DNA of 64,000 nucleotides from positions 24,653-88,652 of the forward strand of contig NZ_FNIE01000022.1 of NCBI RefSeq assembly GCF_900103985.1, read 5' to 3'. This DNA comes from Actinacidiphila guanduensis. GTDB lineage: Bacteria > Actinomycetota > Actinomycetes > Streptomycetales > Streptomycetaceae. The notes under the pieces are model-generated. The model saw only the letters and a list, made by a program, of their open reading frames with translations. It did not search any database and was not told where the DNA came from. Shown here one piece after another: positions 8,603 to 17,131 of this stretch. Both the position numbers and the translations under genes were made by a program. Position 1 is the first letter of the stretch. Each line of letters opens with the position of its first letter.

Positions 8603-9085
8603 ATGGTGGATGCGGTCATGGAGGTCCGCGGGGATGTCCCGCTCGGTCAGACCCCGGTACCGAGGACGTACGAGGGGGCGTGGCGGTTCACCGTGCCGGC
8701 GGTGGACGCCTCCGTACCGCAGGTGCGGCGCGCGGTGCGCTCGCTCGTCCTGGAGCAGGGCGTCCCGCTTGGCGAGGACGCGCTCTACGGGCTCATGCTC
8801 ATCCTCTCCGAGCTGCTCACCAATGCCGTCCGGCACGCCGCCGTGCTCTCGCCCGAGGTCGCCGTGGAGCTCGCGGTGGGCCCGGAGTGGATCAGGGTCG
8901 CCGTCGAGGACAACCACCCCTACCGGCCGAAGGCGCTGGAGACCGACCACGGCCGCACCGGCGGCCGCGGCCTGCTGCTGGTCAAGACGATCACCGACGA
9001 GGCCGGCGGCACCTGCGACGTCACCCAGACCCCGCAGGGCGGCAAGGTCATCTGGGCGGCCCTCCCGCTCACGCCCGGCGGCTGA
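8603..9085 (+). CDS. Anti-sigma/serine-kinase-type ATP-binding protein (HATPase_c)
   Basis: 160-residue protein with a Bergerat-fold ATPase domain of the RsbW/SpoIIAB type: N-box 'LMLILSELLTNAVRHA', G1-like 'VAVEDNHPYRP', and G2 'GGRGLLLVKTITDEAGG'. Streptomyces carry dozens of such proteins; they bind or phosphorylate anti-sigma antagonists or regulate differentiation. There is no sigma factor or antagonist gene beside it, so the partner is unknown. ATG 8603 has only a weak GAGAG upstream, and ATG 8618 is a possible alternative. Confidence 0.85.
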   Translation: MVDAVMEVRGDVPLGQTPVPRTYEGAWRFTVPAVDASVPQVRRAVRSLVLEQGVPLGEDALYGLMLILSELLTNAVRHAAVLSPEVAVELAVGPEWIRVAVEDNHPYRPKALETDHGRTGGRGLLLVKTITDEAGGTCDVTQTPQGGKVIWAALPLTPGG

Positions 9086-9302
9086 GCCGAGCGGACGGGA
9101 GCCGGCGGGGCCGACCGCGAGGTCGCGGGTGCCGACGGGAAACGACCTGGCCGGAGGCCGACGGGAGCCGCGGGCGGAAGGCCGCGGGAACGGTCGCGGG
9201 TCCCAGGAACCCGCGCCCTCCTGCCGGAGCCTCGCCGCCGGTGCTGCCGCGATCCCCCACAGCCCTGCGGCAGTGGGGTGGCAGCCCTGCCGCATGCCTC
9301 CG

Positions 9303-9932
9303 TTACCAGCCCGCCTTGCCGCCCGTGATCTCCAGCACCGCCGGCCGCGCGGCGTCCAGCACGGTCTGGAACCACGCCGAGAACGTCGCCGTCGCGCGCA
9401 GCTCGGCCAGCTCCTTCGGCGTGGCGAACAGGGTCTCGCCGATCTCCTCGGGGTCCGGGTGCAGCGCGTCGCGGACCAGGCCGACGAAGAGGTGGTTGTA
9501 CTCCTGCTCCACCAGGCCCGACGCCGGGTCCGGGTGGTTGTAGCGGACCGTGCCGGCCTCGCGCAGCAGCACCGGGGCGGCGCCCAGCTCCTCGGCGGTG
9601 CGCCGGGCCGCGGCCACGAAGGGCTGCTCGCCCGGGTACGGGTGCCCGCAGCAGGTGTTGGACCACACGCCGGGGGAGTGGTACTTGCCGAGCGCGCGGC
9701 GCTGCAGCAGCAGCCGGCCGTCGTCGTCGAAGAGGAACACCGAGAACGCCCGGTGCAGGTGGCCCGGCGCCTGGTGCGCCCACAGCTTCTCCGCCGTGCC
9801 GAGGGTCGTGCCGCTCTCGTCGACCAGTTCGAGCATGATCGAGGCGTCAGGACCGTCGGAGGCCGCGGTCCCGTTCGGGGACGGCGCGGTGGAGGGGGAG
9901 CCGGGTCGGCCGGTGGCAGGACTGGTGGGCAT
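9303..9932 (-). CDS. idi: Isopentenyl-diphosphate delta-isomerase, type I
   Basis: 209-residue Nudix-fold enzyme that interconverts isopentenyl and dimethylallyl diphosphate, balancing C5 units for prenyl chains. The active-site Cys lies in NTCCGHP (about residues 93-99) and the acid/base Glu in QEYNHLF (about 144). The Nudix-like segment 'AAARRTAEELG' is present. The N-terminus is long, low in complexity and Pro/Ser/Thr-rich. Three in-frame ATG codons are clustered at 9947, 9937 and 9932; 9932 is chosen because AAGGA lies five bases before it. It sits near the hopanoid genes and probably feeds the same isoprenoid flux, though it is on the opposite strand. Confidence 0.93.
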   Translation of the reverse strand: MPTSPATGRPGSPSTAPSPNGTAASDGPDASIMLELVDESGTTLGTAEKLWAHQAPGHLHRAFSVFLFDDDGRLLLQRRALGKYHSPGVWSNTCCGHPYPGEQPFVAAARRTAEELGAAPVLLREAGTVRYNHPDPASGLVEQEYNHLFVGLVRDALHPDPEEIGETLFATPKELAELRATATFSAWFQTVLDAARPAVLEITGGKAGW

Positions 9933-10033
9933 GTCCATCCTTCGCATTCGACGACGAGCCCTTAGTCTGCCTCACCCCGTCACGGCCGCCACGCCCGCAC
10001 CGCGCCGCCGCCCCGCCCGCACCGCACGCGACG

Positions 10034-10202
10034 GCCGCTCAGCCGCGCACGCGCACCGTACGACGGCTGCAACCGCTCAGCCGCGGCACCGCACCACCCG
10101 CGGCGGCGAGCATCGCTCCCGGCGTACCGCCCACCGCTCGGCAGAACAGCCGCACACTCGTACGCCCGCGTCAGCCGCTCAGCCGCGCACGCGCACCGTA
10201 CG
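10034..10202. repeat. Exact 29-bp direct repeat, copies 140 bp apart
   Basis: Copies at 10034-10062 and 10174-10202 are identical and contain GCTCAGCCGCGCACGCGCA followed by CCGTACG. Between them are further CCGCTCAGCCGC words (for example 10073-10084). The repeats lie upstream of idi and just downstream of the CDF gene stop. They look like intergenic repeat expansion; no hairpin or protein-binding role is obvious. Confidence 0.8.
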
Positions 10203-10216
10203 CCCGCGGCAGTCGC

Positions 10217-11191
10217 TCAGCCGCACAGTCCCTGCTCGTGCGCCTCGTGCCCGGCCGGCTCCAGCTGGAACGTGCAGTGCTCCACGTCGAAGTGCGAGCC
10301 GAGGCAGCCCTGCAGGTCATGCAGCATCTTCTCGTAGCCCACCGAGTCCAGGACCTCCTGGCTGACCACCACGTGCGCGGACAGCACCGGCAGGCCCGAG
10401 GTGATCGTCCACACGTGCAGGTCGTGCAGGCCCTCGACACCGCCCAGGCCCTCGATGTGCCGCCGCACCTGGCCCATGTCCACGCCCTTGGGCGCCGCCT
10501 CCAGCAGCACGTCCAGCGCCTCGCGCAGCAGCTGCCAGGTGCGCGGCAGGATGAGGACGCCGATCAGCAGCGAGGCCACGGCGTCGGCCTGCTCCCAGCC
10601 GGTGGCCAGGAACACCGCGGCGGCGGCCACGACCGCGAGCGAGCCGAAGGCGTCCGCCATCACCTCCAGGAAGGCCGCCCGCACGTTGAGGCTCTCGGCC
10701 TGGCCGCGCAGCAGCACGGCGAGCGAGACGGAGTTGGCCACCAGGCCGACCAGGCCGAAGACGATCGTCGGCCAGCCGTCGAAGCCGTGCGGGGTGACAA
10801 GGCGGCGGATGCCCTCGTAGAAGATGAATCCGCCGACGCCTATGAGCAGCACCGCGTTGAGCACCGCGGCCAGGATCTCGGCGCGGGCGAAGCCGAAGGT
10901 GCGCCGCTCGCTGGGCGGGCGCGCGGCGATGGTGATGGCGAGCAGGGCCATGCCGAGGCCGGCCGCGTCGGTGGCCATGTGCCCGGCGTCGGCGAGCAGC
11001 GCCAGCGAGCCGGTGACGAGGCTGCCGACGACCTCGGTGAGGAGCACCAGGCCGGTGAGGGCGAGCGCGATCAGCAGCCGCCCGCGGTGGGCGGCGCCGG
11101 CGGTGACGGGGACGTGGGAGTGGCCGTGCGCGTGCCCGTGCCCCTTCGAGGGGTCGGACGTGCCGTGGCTGTGACCGATCCCGGCCGCCAT
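10217..11191 (-). CDS. Cation diffusion facilitator (CDF) metal exporter
   Basis: 324-residue membrane protein of the ZitB/CzcD type. The N-terminus is His-rich (HSHGTSDP and GHGHAHGHSH). Six membrane helices follow, with the metal-site segments 'LLADAGHMATDAAG' and 'EVMADAFGSLAVV'. The C-terminal cytoplasmic domain carries 'VEGLHDLHVWTITSG', typical of CDF dimerisation domains, and ends with His/Cys-containing residues (HEAHEQGLCG). CDF proteins export Zn, Co, Mn or Fe in exchange for protons. The start at 11191 has GGGAGG nine bases upstream. The leader upstream of the start contains a 12-bp tandem repeat. Confidence 0.92.
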   Translation of the reverse strand: MAAGIGHSHGTSDPSKGHGHAHGHSHVPVTAGAAHRGRLLIALALTGLVLLTEVVGSLVTGSLALLADAGHMATDAAGLGMALLAITIAARPPSERRTFGFARAEILAAVLNAVLLIGVGGFIFYEGIRRLVTPHGFDGWPTIVFGLVGLVANSVSLAVLLRGQAESLNVRAAFLEVMADAFGSLAVVAAAAVFLATGWEQADAVASLLIGVLILPRTWQLLREALDVLLEAAPKGVDMGQVRRHIEGLGGVEGLHDLHVWTITSGLPVLSAHVVVSQEVLDSVGYEKMLHDLQGCLGSHFDVEHCTFQLEPAGHEAHEQGLCG

Positions 11192-11207
11192 GGGCAGCGC
11201 CTCCCTT

Positions 11208-11279
11208 CCTGTCGAAGGTCCTGTCGAAGGTCCCGTCGAAGATTCCGTCAAAGTCCCGCTCGACGGTCCCGCTCGAAGG
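11208..11279. repeat. Six imperfect 12-bp tandem repeats in the CDF leader
   Basis: Unit CCTGTCGAAGGT at 11208-11219 and 11220-11231, then four decayed copies to about 11279 (CCCGTCGAAGAT, TCCGTCAAAGTC, CCGCTCGACGGT, and so on). The array ends 17 bases before the CDF start codon, so it would be in the mRNA leader. It may be slippage-prone, or an array of protein-binding half-sites. Confidence 0.7.
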
Positions 11280-11476
11280 CCCGTCCGGGTCCCCCGGCGT
11301 CCCGCTCCGCTCCGCCCGGCTGGCCGTTCGCAGCGCGTTCCGCCGGCGCCGATCCGTTGCCGCGCACTCCGTCCCACCCCCGGCTTGTGCCCGTCCCGGC
11401 GGCCAGTCAACACCGGTCACCCACCGTGGGCAAGCCGGTACTGGAGACCGTTGTCATCTGCGGTGACCTGCAGTGG

Positions 11477-11490
11477 TGAGGCATGCCTAA
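11477..11490. promoter_or_regulatory. Possible metal-regulator palindrome
   Basis: The 14-mer TGAGGCATGCCTAA is palindromic except for one pair, with a perfect AGGCATGCCT core (11479-11488). It lies between the divergent CDF gene and the CDP-alcohol operon. TTAGGC...GCCTAA-type half-sites resemble DtxR/IdeR-family boxes, which would suit a metal exporter, but the match to the full 19-bp consensus is poor. Confidence 0.25.
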
Positions 11491-11661
11491 GTGTGAGCGG
11501 AGCGTGAGGGGTGCGGGGGCGCCCGGTTCACCCGCACGGCGCAGGGCGGATTTGCTTGTGACCACTGCCATCCGTCCAGGATGATGATCACACCGTATGG
11601 ACCACGTTCAGGCGAACACGCAGTGAACGGTGGACGACCGGTATCCGATAGCCTCGCCGTC

Positions 11662-13611
11662 GTGTCCGGCCCGACGCCGCCGCGCGCGGCCCGCGCGGGC
11701 ACACCTTCGCACGCTTTCAGGGAGTGGGTTCCTCTGCCGACCGCAATTCTCACCGGCCCGCCCGCGGCCGGGACGCCGTCGCCGCTCGCGGACGACCTGC
11801 GGGCCCTGGGATTCCAGGTCGCGGACGCCGACACGCCTGCGGCGGTCGCGGCCCGGCTGGCCGCGGCACCGGCCGCCGAGCGCGTCGCCGTGGTGGACCG
11901 CCGCTTCGTCGGCCACCGGCACGCCCTGCGGCTCGCCCTGACCGACCCGCGCTTCGACGCCGGCGCCGTACCCGGCGCGCTCGCCGTCACCCCGGCCGCC
12001 CGCCCCGCGCTCGCGCAGGCCCTGGCCGCCCTGACCGCACCCGCCGAAGTGCCCGCAGCCCCGCAGAGCACCGGCGGGCCCGGCTACGCCGAGGGCCCGC
12101 GCCCGTACGAGCCGGCGGCCGCCGACAGTGTCCCCGACACCCTCGCCGACGCCCTCGCCGAGCACGGCACCGCCCCCCACCGCCCCGAACTCGGCGTCCT
12201 GGTCGCCCGGGTGGCCCACGACGAGGCCGAGCGGCAGGCCGCAGAGCAGGCCGTGGCCGGCGTGGACGAGGAGTCGGTGCGGCTGCGCAGCGCGGTGAAG
12301 TCCCGCGACGGCTTCTTCACCACCCACTTCATCAGCCCGTACTCCCGCTACATCGCCCGCTGGTGCGCCCGCCGCGGCCTGACGCCCAACCAGGTGACGA
12401 CCGCCTCCCTGCTGGTGGCCCTGATCGCCGCCGGCTGCGCGGCCACCGGCACCCGCGCCGGGTTCGTCGCCGCGGGCGTGCTGCTGCTGGCCTCCTTCGT
12501 GCTGGACTGCACCGACGGCCAGCTCGCCCGCTACTCCCTGCAGTACTCCACCCTCGGCGCCTGGCTGGACGCGACCTTCGACCGCGCCAAGGAGTACGCC
12601 TACTACGCGGGCCTGGCCCTGGGCGCAGCCCGCGGCGGCGACGACGTGTGGGCGCTGGCGCTGGGCGCCATGGTGCTGCAGACCTGCCGGCACGTGGTCG
12701 ACTTCGCCTTCAACGAGGCGAACCACGACGCCACCGCCAACACCAGCCCCACCGCCGCCCTGTCCGACCGGCTCGACGGCGTCGGCTGGACCGTGTGGGT
12801 GCGCCGGATGATCGTGCTGCCGATCGGCGAGCGCTGGGCGCTGATCGCCGTGCTCACCGCGGTCAGCACCCCGCGGATCACCTTCGTGGTCCTGCTCGTC
12901 GGCTGCGCGCTGGCCGCCTGCTACACCACCGCGGGGCGCGTGCTGCGCTCGCTGACCCGCCGGGCCGTGCGCACCGACCGGGCCGCCCAGGCACTGGCCG
13001 ACCTCGCCGACAGCGGCCCGCTTGCCCGCGGGACGGCCCGCCTGCTCGCGCCGTTCGCCCGCCGGCTGCCCGCCTTCGCACCGCCCGCGCTGGCCGCGGT
13101 GGGCGCGGGCGCCCTGGCCGCCACGGCCGCGCTCGCCCCCCGCGGCTCCTGGTGGGTGGTGCCGCTGGCCGTGCTCTACGTGCTGACCAGCGGGCTCGCG
13201 GTGGCCCGGCCGCTGCGCGGCGCCCTCGACTGGCTGGTGCCCGCCTTCTTCCGGGCCGGCGAGTACGGCACGGTCCTGGCCCTCGCGGCCGTCTCCCAGG
13301 TGAACGGCGCGTTGCCCGCGGCGTTCGGGCTGGTGGCGGCCGTCGCCTACCATCACTACGACACCGTCTACCGCATCCGTGGCGGAACCGGGGCGCCCCC
13401 GGACAATCTGGTACGGGCCGCGGGCGGGCACGAGGGCCGCGCGCTGCTGGTGGCCGTCCTGTCGGCGGCGCTGGCCGGCCGCTCGGGCCTGACGGCCGCG
13501 CTCACCGTGCTCGCCGCGGTGCTGGCGCTGCTCGTCCTCACCGAGAGCATCCGCTTCTGGGTGTCCTCCGGGGCCCCCGCCGTACACGACGAACCAGGAG
13601 AACCCGCATGA
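11662..13611 (+). CDS. CDP-alcohol phosphatidyltransferase with N-terminal extra domain and DUF5941-like C-terminus
   Basis: About 649 residues and first gene of a coupled operon. The first 200 residues form a soluble alpha/beta region ('TAILTGPPAAG', 'ERVAVVDRRFVGHRHALRLAL') that may be a degenerate nucleotidyltransferase-like domain. The middle is a CDP-alcohol phosphotransferase: the motif reads D-C-T-D-G..AR, then G-AWL-D-ATF-D, so all four metal/catalytic Asp residues are present (about 12508-12580). The C-terminal third is a second multi-helix membrane part, 'ALAATAALAPRGSWWVVP' to 'LLVLTESIRFW', matching what is called DUF5941. The start is uncertain. GTG 11662 is used; conserved sequence appears to begin near 11737, where AGGGAG precedes an in-frame CTG at 11734. 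The likely reaction moves a phospho-alcohol from a CDP-alcohol to a lipid or polyol. Confidence 0.8.
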   Translation: MSGPTPPRAARAGTPSHAFREWVPLPTAILTGPPAAGTPSPLADDLRALGFQVADADTPAAVAARLAAAPAAERVAVVDRRFVGHRHALRLALTDPRFDAGAVPGALAVTPAARPALAQALAALTAPAEVPAAPQSTGGPGYAEGPRPYEPAAADSVPDTLADALAEHGTAPHRPELGVLVARVAHDEAERQAAEQAVAGVDEESVRLRSAVKSRDGFFTTHFISPYSRYIARWCARRGLTPNQVTTASLLVALIAAGCAATGTRAGFVAAGVLLLASFVLDCTDGQLARYSLQYSTLGAWLDATFDRAKEYAYYAGLALGAARGGDDVWALALGAMVLQTCRHVVDFAFNEANHDATANTSPTAALSDRLDGVGWTVWVRRMIVLPIGERWALIAVLTAVSTPRITFVVLLVGCALAACYTTAGRVLRSLTRRAVRTDRAAQALADLADSGPLARGTARLLAPFARRLPAFAPPALAAVGAGALAATAALAPRGSWWVVPLAVLYVLTSGLAVARPLRGALDWLVPAFFRAGEYGTVLALAAVSQVNGALPAAFGLVAAVAYHHYDTVYRIRGGTGAPPDNLVRAAGGHEGRALLVAVLSAALAGRSGLTAALTVLAAVLALLVLTESIRFWVSSGAPAVHDEPGEPA

Positions 13612-14360
13612 TCGGCCTCGTGCTGGCGGCAGGCGCAGGACGGCGCCTGAGGCCGTACACGGACACGCTGCCCAAGGCCCTGGTGCCGGTCGGGCCGGAC
13701 GGCGCGCACGACGGCCCCACCGTGCTCGACCTCACCCTGGCGAACTTCGCGGCGGTCGGCATCACCCGGGCCGCGGTCGTCGTCGGCTACCGCAAGGAGG
13801 CGGTGTACGCGCGCAAGGCGGCCCTGGAGGCCCGCTACGGCATCGCGCTCACCCTGGTCGACAACGACAAGGCCGAGGAGTGGAACAACGCCTACTCGCT
13901 GTGGTGCGCGCGCGACGCGGTCCGGCACGGGGTGATTCTGGCCAACGGCGACACGGTGCACCCGGTCTCGGTGGAGCGCACCCTGCTGGCCGCCCGCGGC
14001 GAGGGGCGGCGGATCATCCTCGCCCTGGACACCGCCAAGAAGCTCGCCGACGAGGAGATGAAGGTCGTCGCCGAGCCCGGCCGCGGGGTGCGCCGGATCA
14101 CCAAGCTGATGGACCCGGCCGAGGCCACCGGCGAGTACATCGGCGTCACCCTCATCGAGGGCGAGGCGGCCCCGGAGCTCGCCGACGCGCTGAAGGCCAC
14201 CTTCGAGCGCGACCCCGGCCTGTACTACGAGGACGGCTACCAGGAGCTGATCGACCGCGGCTTCACCATCGACGTCGCGCCGATCGGCGAGGTGCCCTGG
14301 GTCGAGATCGACACCTGCGAGGACCTCGCCAGGGGCCGGGAGATCGCGTGCCTGTACTGA
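13608..14360 (+). CDS. Nucleotidyltransferase (MobA/GlmU-like NTP transferase)
   Basis: 250-residue Rossmann-like enzyme starting GLVLAAGAGRRLRPYTDTLPKAL, the signature of sugar/polyol-phosphate nucleotidyltransferases (G-x-G-x-R for the nucleotide, PK for the phosphate). Further motifs are 'VVVGYRKEAVY', 'NANGDT'-type LANGDTVHP, and a late EIDTCEDL. The ATG at 13608 overlaps the stop of the previous gene (ATGA) with AGGAG upstream. Related enzymes fused to, or next to, CDP-alcohol transferases activate inositol- or glycerol-type phosphates with CTP. I infer a CTP:polyol-phosphate cytidylyltransferase that supplies the two flanking transferases. The actual substrate is not shown by the sequence. 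Confidence 0.85.
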   Translation: MIGLVLAAGAGRRLRPYTDTLPKALVPVGPDGAHDGPTVLDLTLANFAAVGITRAAVVVGYRKEAVYARKAALEARYGIALTLVDNDKAEEWNNAYSLWCARDAVRHGVILANGDTVHPVSVERTLLAARGEGRRIILALDTAKKLADEEMKVVAEPGRGVRRITKLMDPAEATGEYIGVTLIEGEAAPELADALKATFERDPGLYYEDGYQELIDRGFTIDVAPIGEVPWVEIDTCEDLARGREIACLY

Positions 14361-15409
14361 CCCGGCTGATCCCCTCGCCGGTCGTCGTCGACATCCGCGG
14401 CGGGGCGCTGGCCGACCTCTCCCGGCTCCTGGCCGACCAGCGGATCTCGGCCGCGGGCACCCTCGCCTTCGCCGTCAGCGACGGCTCGGGCGCCCGGCTG
14501 CGCGAGAAGCTGGCGCCCGAGCTGCCCGGCGCCGACTGGTTCCCGGTGGCCGGCGGCACCATCGACGCCGCCGTGCGGCTGGCCGACGCCATGCGCGGCA
14601 AGCGCTACGACGCCGTGGTGGGCCTGGGCGGCGGCAAGATCATCGACGTCACCAAGTACGCGGCCGCCCGGGTCGGCCTGCCCATGGTGGCCGTGGCCAC
14701 CAACCTCTCGCACGACGGCATCTGCTCGCCGATCTCCACCCTGGACAACGACAACGGCCGCGGCTCCTACGGCGTGCCCGCCCCGATAGCGGTCGCGGTC
14801 GACCTCGACGTGATCCGCGAGGCGCCGGCCCGCTATGTGCGCGCCGGCATCGGGGACGCGCTGTCCAACCTGTCCGCGCTCGCCGACTGGGAACTGGCCA
14901 AGGAGCAGACCGGCGAGCCCATCGACGGGCTGGCCGCGGCCATGGCCCGCAGCGCCGGCGAGTCCGTGCTGCGCCACCCCGGCGGCATCGGCGACGACGA
15001 CTTCCTGGTGACGCTCGCCGAGGGCCTGGTGCTCACCGGGATCGCCATGTCGATCAGCGGTGACTCGCGGCCCTCCTCCGGCGCCTGCCACGAGATCAGC
15101 CACGCCTTCGACCTGCTGTACCCGCAGCGCGCGGCCAGCCACGGCGAACAGGTCGGCCTCGGCGCCGCCTTCGCGATGCACCTGCGCGGCGCCGTGCAGG
15201 AGTCCGCGCTGATCGCCGACGCCCTGCGCCGGCACGGGCTGCCCGTGCTGCCGGAGGAGATCGGCTTTTCCGTCCGGGAGTTCGTGGAGGCGGTGCGCTT
15301 CGCCCCGCAGACCCGGCCCGGACGCTTCACGGTCCTGGAACACCTCGACCTGTCCGCCACCGAGATCAGGGACGCGTACGCCGACTATGCCAAAACCATC
15401 AGTAGCTGA
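14348..15409 (+). CDS. sn-Glycerol-1-phosphate dehydrogenase-like (AraM/EgsA family) enzyme
   Basis: 353-residue member of the iron/zinc alcohol dehydrogenase fold. It has the NAD(P) motif GLGGGKIIDVTKYAA, 'ATNLSHDGICSPIS', and the metal ligands expected for the family: Asp in GIGDALSN, His in CHEISHAF and His in SHGEQVG. The family reduces dihydroxyacetone phosphate to sn-glycerol-1-phosphate, the enantiomer used in archaeal lipids; bacterial AraM feeds minor ether or glycerol-phosphate lipids. GTG 14348 is chosen because it overlaps the previous gene by 13 bases and leaves no leader. It lies between a nucleotidyltransferase and a CDP-alcohol transferase. An alternative is a related polyol-phosphate dehydrogenase. 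Confidence 0.85.
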   Translation: MPVLTRLIPSPVVVDIRGGALADLSRLLADQRISAAGTLAFAVSDGSGARLREKLAPELPGADWFPVAGGTIDAAVRLADAMRGKRYDAVVGLGGGKIIDVTKYAAARVGLPMVAVATNLSHDGICSPISTLDNDNGRGSYGVPAPIAVAVDLDVIREAPARYVRAGIGDALSNLSALADWELAKEQTGEPIDGLAAAMARSAGESVLRHPGGIGDDDFLVTLAEGLVLTGIAMSISGDSRPSSGACHEISHAFDLLYPQRAASHGEQVGLGAAFAMHLRGAVQESALIADALRRHGLPVLPEEIGFSVREFVEAVRFAPQTRPGRFTVLEHLDLSATEIRDAYADYAKTISS

Positions 15410-16166
15410 ACTGCGCCCGGTCGTGCACCCCGCGGGGGTCAAGGACCGGCGCAGCGGCGAGCACTGGGCCGGCCGGCTCTACATGCGCGAGGTGTCGCTG
15501 CGCATCGACCGGCACCTGGTGCACACCTCGGTCACGCCCAACCAGCTGACCTACGTGATGACGGTCTGCGGCGCCCTCGCCGCCCCCGCGCTGCTGGTGC
15601 CGGGCATCGCCGGCGCCGTGCTCGGCGTGGTCGCCGTCCAGCTCTACCTGCTGCTGGACTGCGTGGACGGCGAGATCGCCCGCTGGAAGCAGCAGTTCTC
15701 GCTCTCCGGGGTCTACCTGGACCGGGTCGGGGCCTACCTGTGCGACGCGGCGGTGCTGGTCGGCTTCGGGCTGCGCGCGGCCGACCTGTGGGGCAGCGGC
15801 CGGATCGACTGGCTGTGGGCGTTCCTGGGCACCCTGGCCGCGCTCGGCGCGGTGCTCATCAAGGCCGAGACCGACCTGGTCGGGGTGGCCCGGCACCAGG
15901 GCGGGCTGCCGCCGGTGAAGGAGTCGGCCGCCGAGCCGCGCTCGTCCGGGGTGGCGCTGGCCCGCCGGGCCGCGGCCGCGCTGAAGTTCCACCGCCTGGT
16001 GCTCGGCGTCGAGGCGTCGCTGCTCATCCTGCTCCTGTCGGTGCTGGACGCGATACGCGGCGACCTGTTCTTCACCCGGCTCGGCGTGGCCGTGCTGGCC
16101 GCGATCGCCCTGCTGCAGACGCTGCTGCACCTGGTGTCGGTCCTCGCCTCCAGCAGGCTGAAGTGA
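15387..16166 (+). CDS. CDP-alcohol phosphatidyltransferase-family membrane protein with altered active site
   Basis: 259-residue membrane protein. The first part of the family motif is intact (D-C-V-D-G-E-I-A-R, then eight residues, G-VYL-D), but the fourth Asp, three residues after the third, is Ala (D-RVG-A). In characterised enzymes that Asp is thought to be the catalytic base. The N-terminus has the usual amphipathic 'MREVSLRIDRHLVHTSVTPNQLTYV' helix. The gene overlaps the dehydrogenase gene by 23 bases and the next gene by a GTGA. Either this subfamily uses another base or it has a changed function. The paralogue at 11662-13611 has all four Asp residues. Confidence 0.85.
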   Translation: MPKPSVAELRPVVHPAGVKDRRSGEHWAGRLYMREVSLRIDRHLVHTSVTPNQLTYVMTVCGALAAPALLVPGIAGAVLGVVAVQLYLLLDCVDGEIARWKQQFSLSGVYLDRVGAYLCDAAVLVGFGLRAADLWGSGRIDWLWAFLGTLAALGAVLIKAETDLVGVARHQGGLPPVKESAAEPRSSGVALARRAAAALKFHRLVLGVEASLLILLLSVLDAIRGDLFFTRLGVAVLAAIALLQTLLHLVSVLASSRLK

Positions 16167-17059
16167 CCGGCTGGCAGGCGCCCCTGCGGCTCGGCGCGGT
16201 GATCATCACCATGGGCAACCGCCCTGCCGAGCTGCAGGACCTGCTGGACTCCGTCGCCAAGCAGCAGGGCGCCCCGATCGAGGTCGCCCTGGTCGGCAAC
16301 GGCGCCCCGCTGCCGCCGATCCAGCGCGAGCACCTGCGCACCGCCGAACTGCCGGAGAACCTGGGCATCCCCGGCGGCCGCAACGTCGGCATCGAGCTGT
16401 TCGGCCCCGGCGGGCGCGACGTGGACGCGGTGCTCTTCCTGGACGACGACGGGCTGCTGCCCGGCGACGACACCGGCGAGCTGGTCCGGCAGGCGTTCCG
16501 GGACGACCCCGAGCTGGGCATCATCAGCTTCCGGATCGCCGATCCCGACACCGGGGTCACCCAGCGCCGGCACGTGCCGCGGCTGCGGGCCGCCGACCCG
16601 ATGCGAAACTCCCGGGTGACCACCTTCCTCGGTGGCGCCTGCGCGGTGCGCACCGCCGTGATCGGCCAGGTCGGCGCGCTGCCCGCGGAGTTCTTCTACG
16701 CGCACGAGGAGACCGATCTGGCCTGGAGAGCCCTTGACGCGGGCTGGCAGATCGAGTATCGCTCCGACATCGTGCTGCACCACCCGACCACCTCGCCGGC
16801 CCGGCACGCGGTCTACCACCGCATGGTGGCGCGCAACCGCGTCTGGCTGGCCCGGCGGAACCTGCCGTGGCCGCTGGTCCCGGTGTACCTCGGCGTATGG
16901 TTGGCTCTCACTCTGGTGCGCAAGCCGTCCCGGCCCGCACTGCGCGCGTGGTTCGGCGGCTTCCGCGAGGGCTGGACCACGCCGTGCGGTCCGCGGCGGC
17001 CCATGCGCTGGCGCACGGTGTGGCGGTTGACCCGGCTGGGCCGACCCCCGATCATCTGA
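16163..17059 (+). CDS. Family 2 glycosyltransferase
   Basis: 298-residue GT-A enzyme: 'AVIITMGNRPAELQDLLDSV', then ENLGIPGGRNVGI, the metal-binding DDD in VLFLDDDGLLP, 'FLGGACAVRTAVI', and a catalytic-loop 'AHEETDLAWRALDAGW'. This is a GT2 of the rhamnosyl/galactofuranosyl-like type. The GTG start is inside the stop of the previous gene. A C-terminal hydrophobic stretch (LVPVYLGVWLALTLV) may associate it with the membrane. In context it probably adds sugar to the product of the CDP-alcohol transferases before export by the following ABC transporter. Confidence 0.88.
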   Translation: MTGWQAPLRLGAVIITMGNRPAELQDLLDSVAKQQGAPIEVALVGNGAPLPPIQREHLRTAELPENLGIPGGRNVGIELFGPGGRDVDAVLFLDDDGLLPGDDTGELVRQAFRDDPELGIISFRIADPDTGVTQRRHVPRLRAADPMRNSRVTTFLGGACAVRTAVIGQVGALPAEFFYAHEETDLAWRALDAGWQIEYRSDIVLHHPTTSPARHAVYHRMVARNRVWLARRNLPWPLVPVYLGVWLALTLVRKPSRPALRAWFGGFREGWTTPCGPRRPMRWRTVWRLTRLGRPPII

Positions 17060-17131
17060 CAAGCTCGGACCTGAGAGCATCAGGCGCAGTCCGGGAAACT
17101 CCCGCCCCCGGCGCGCACATTGAGGACGAAA

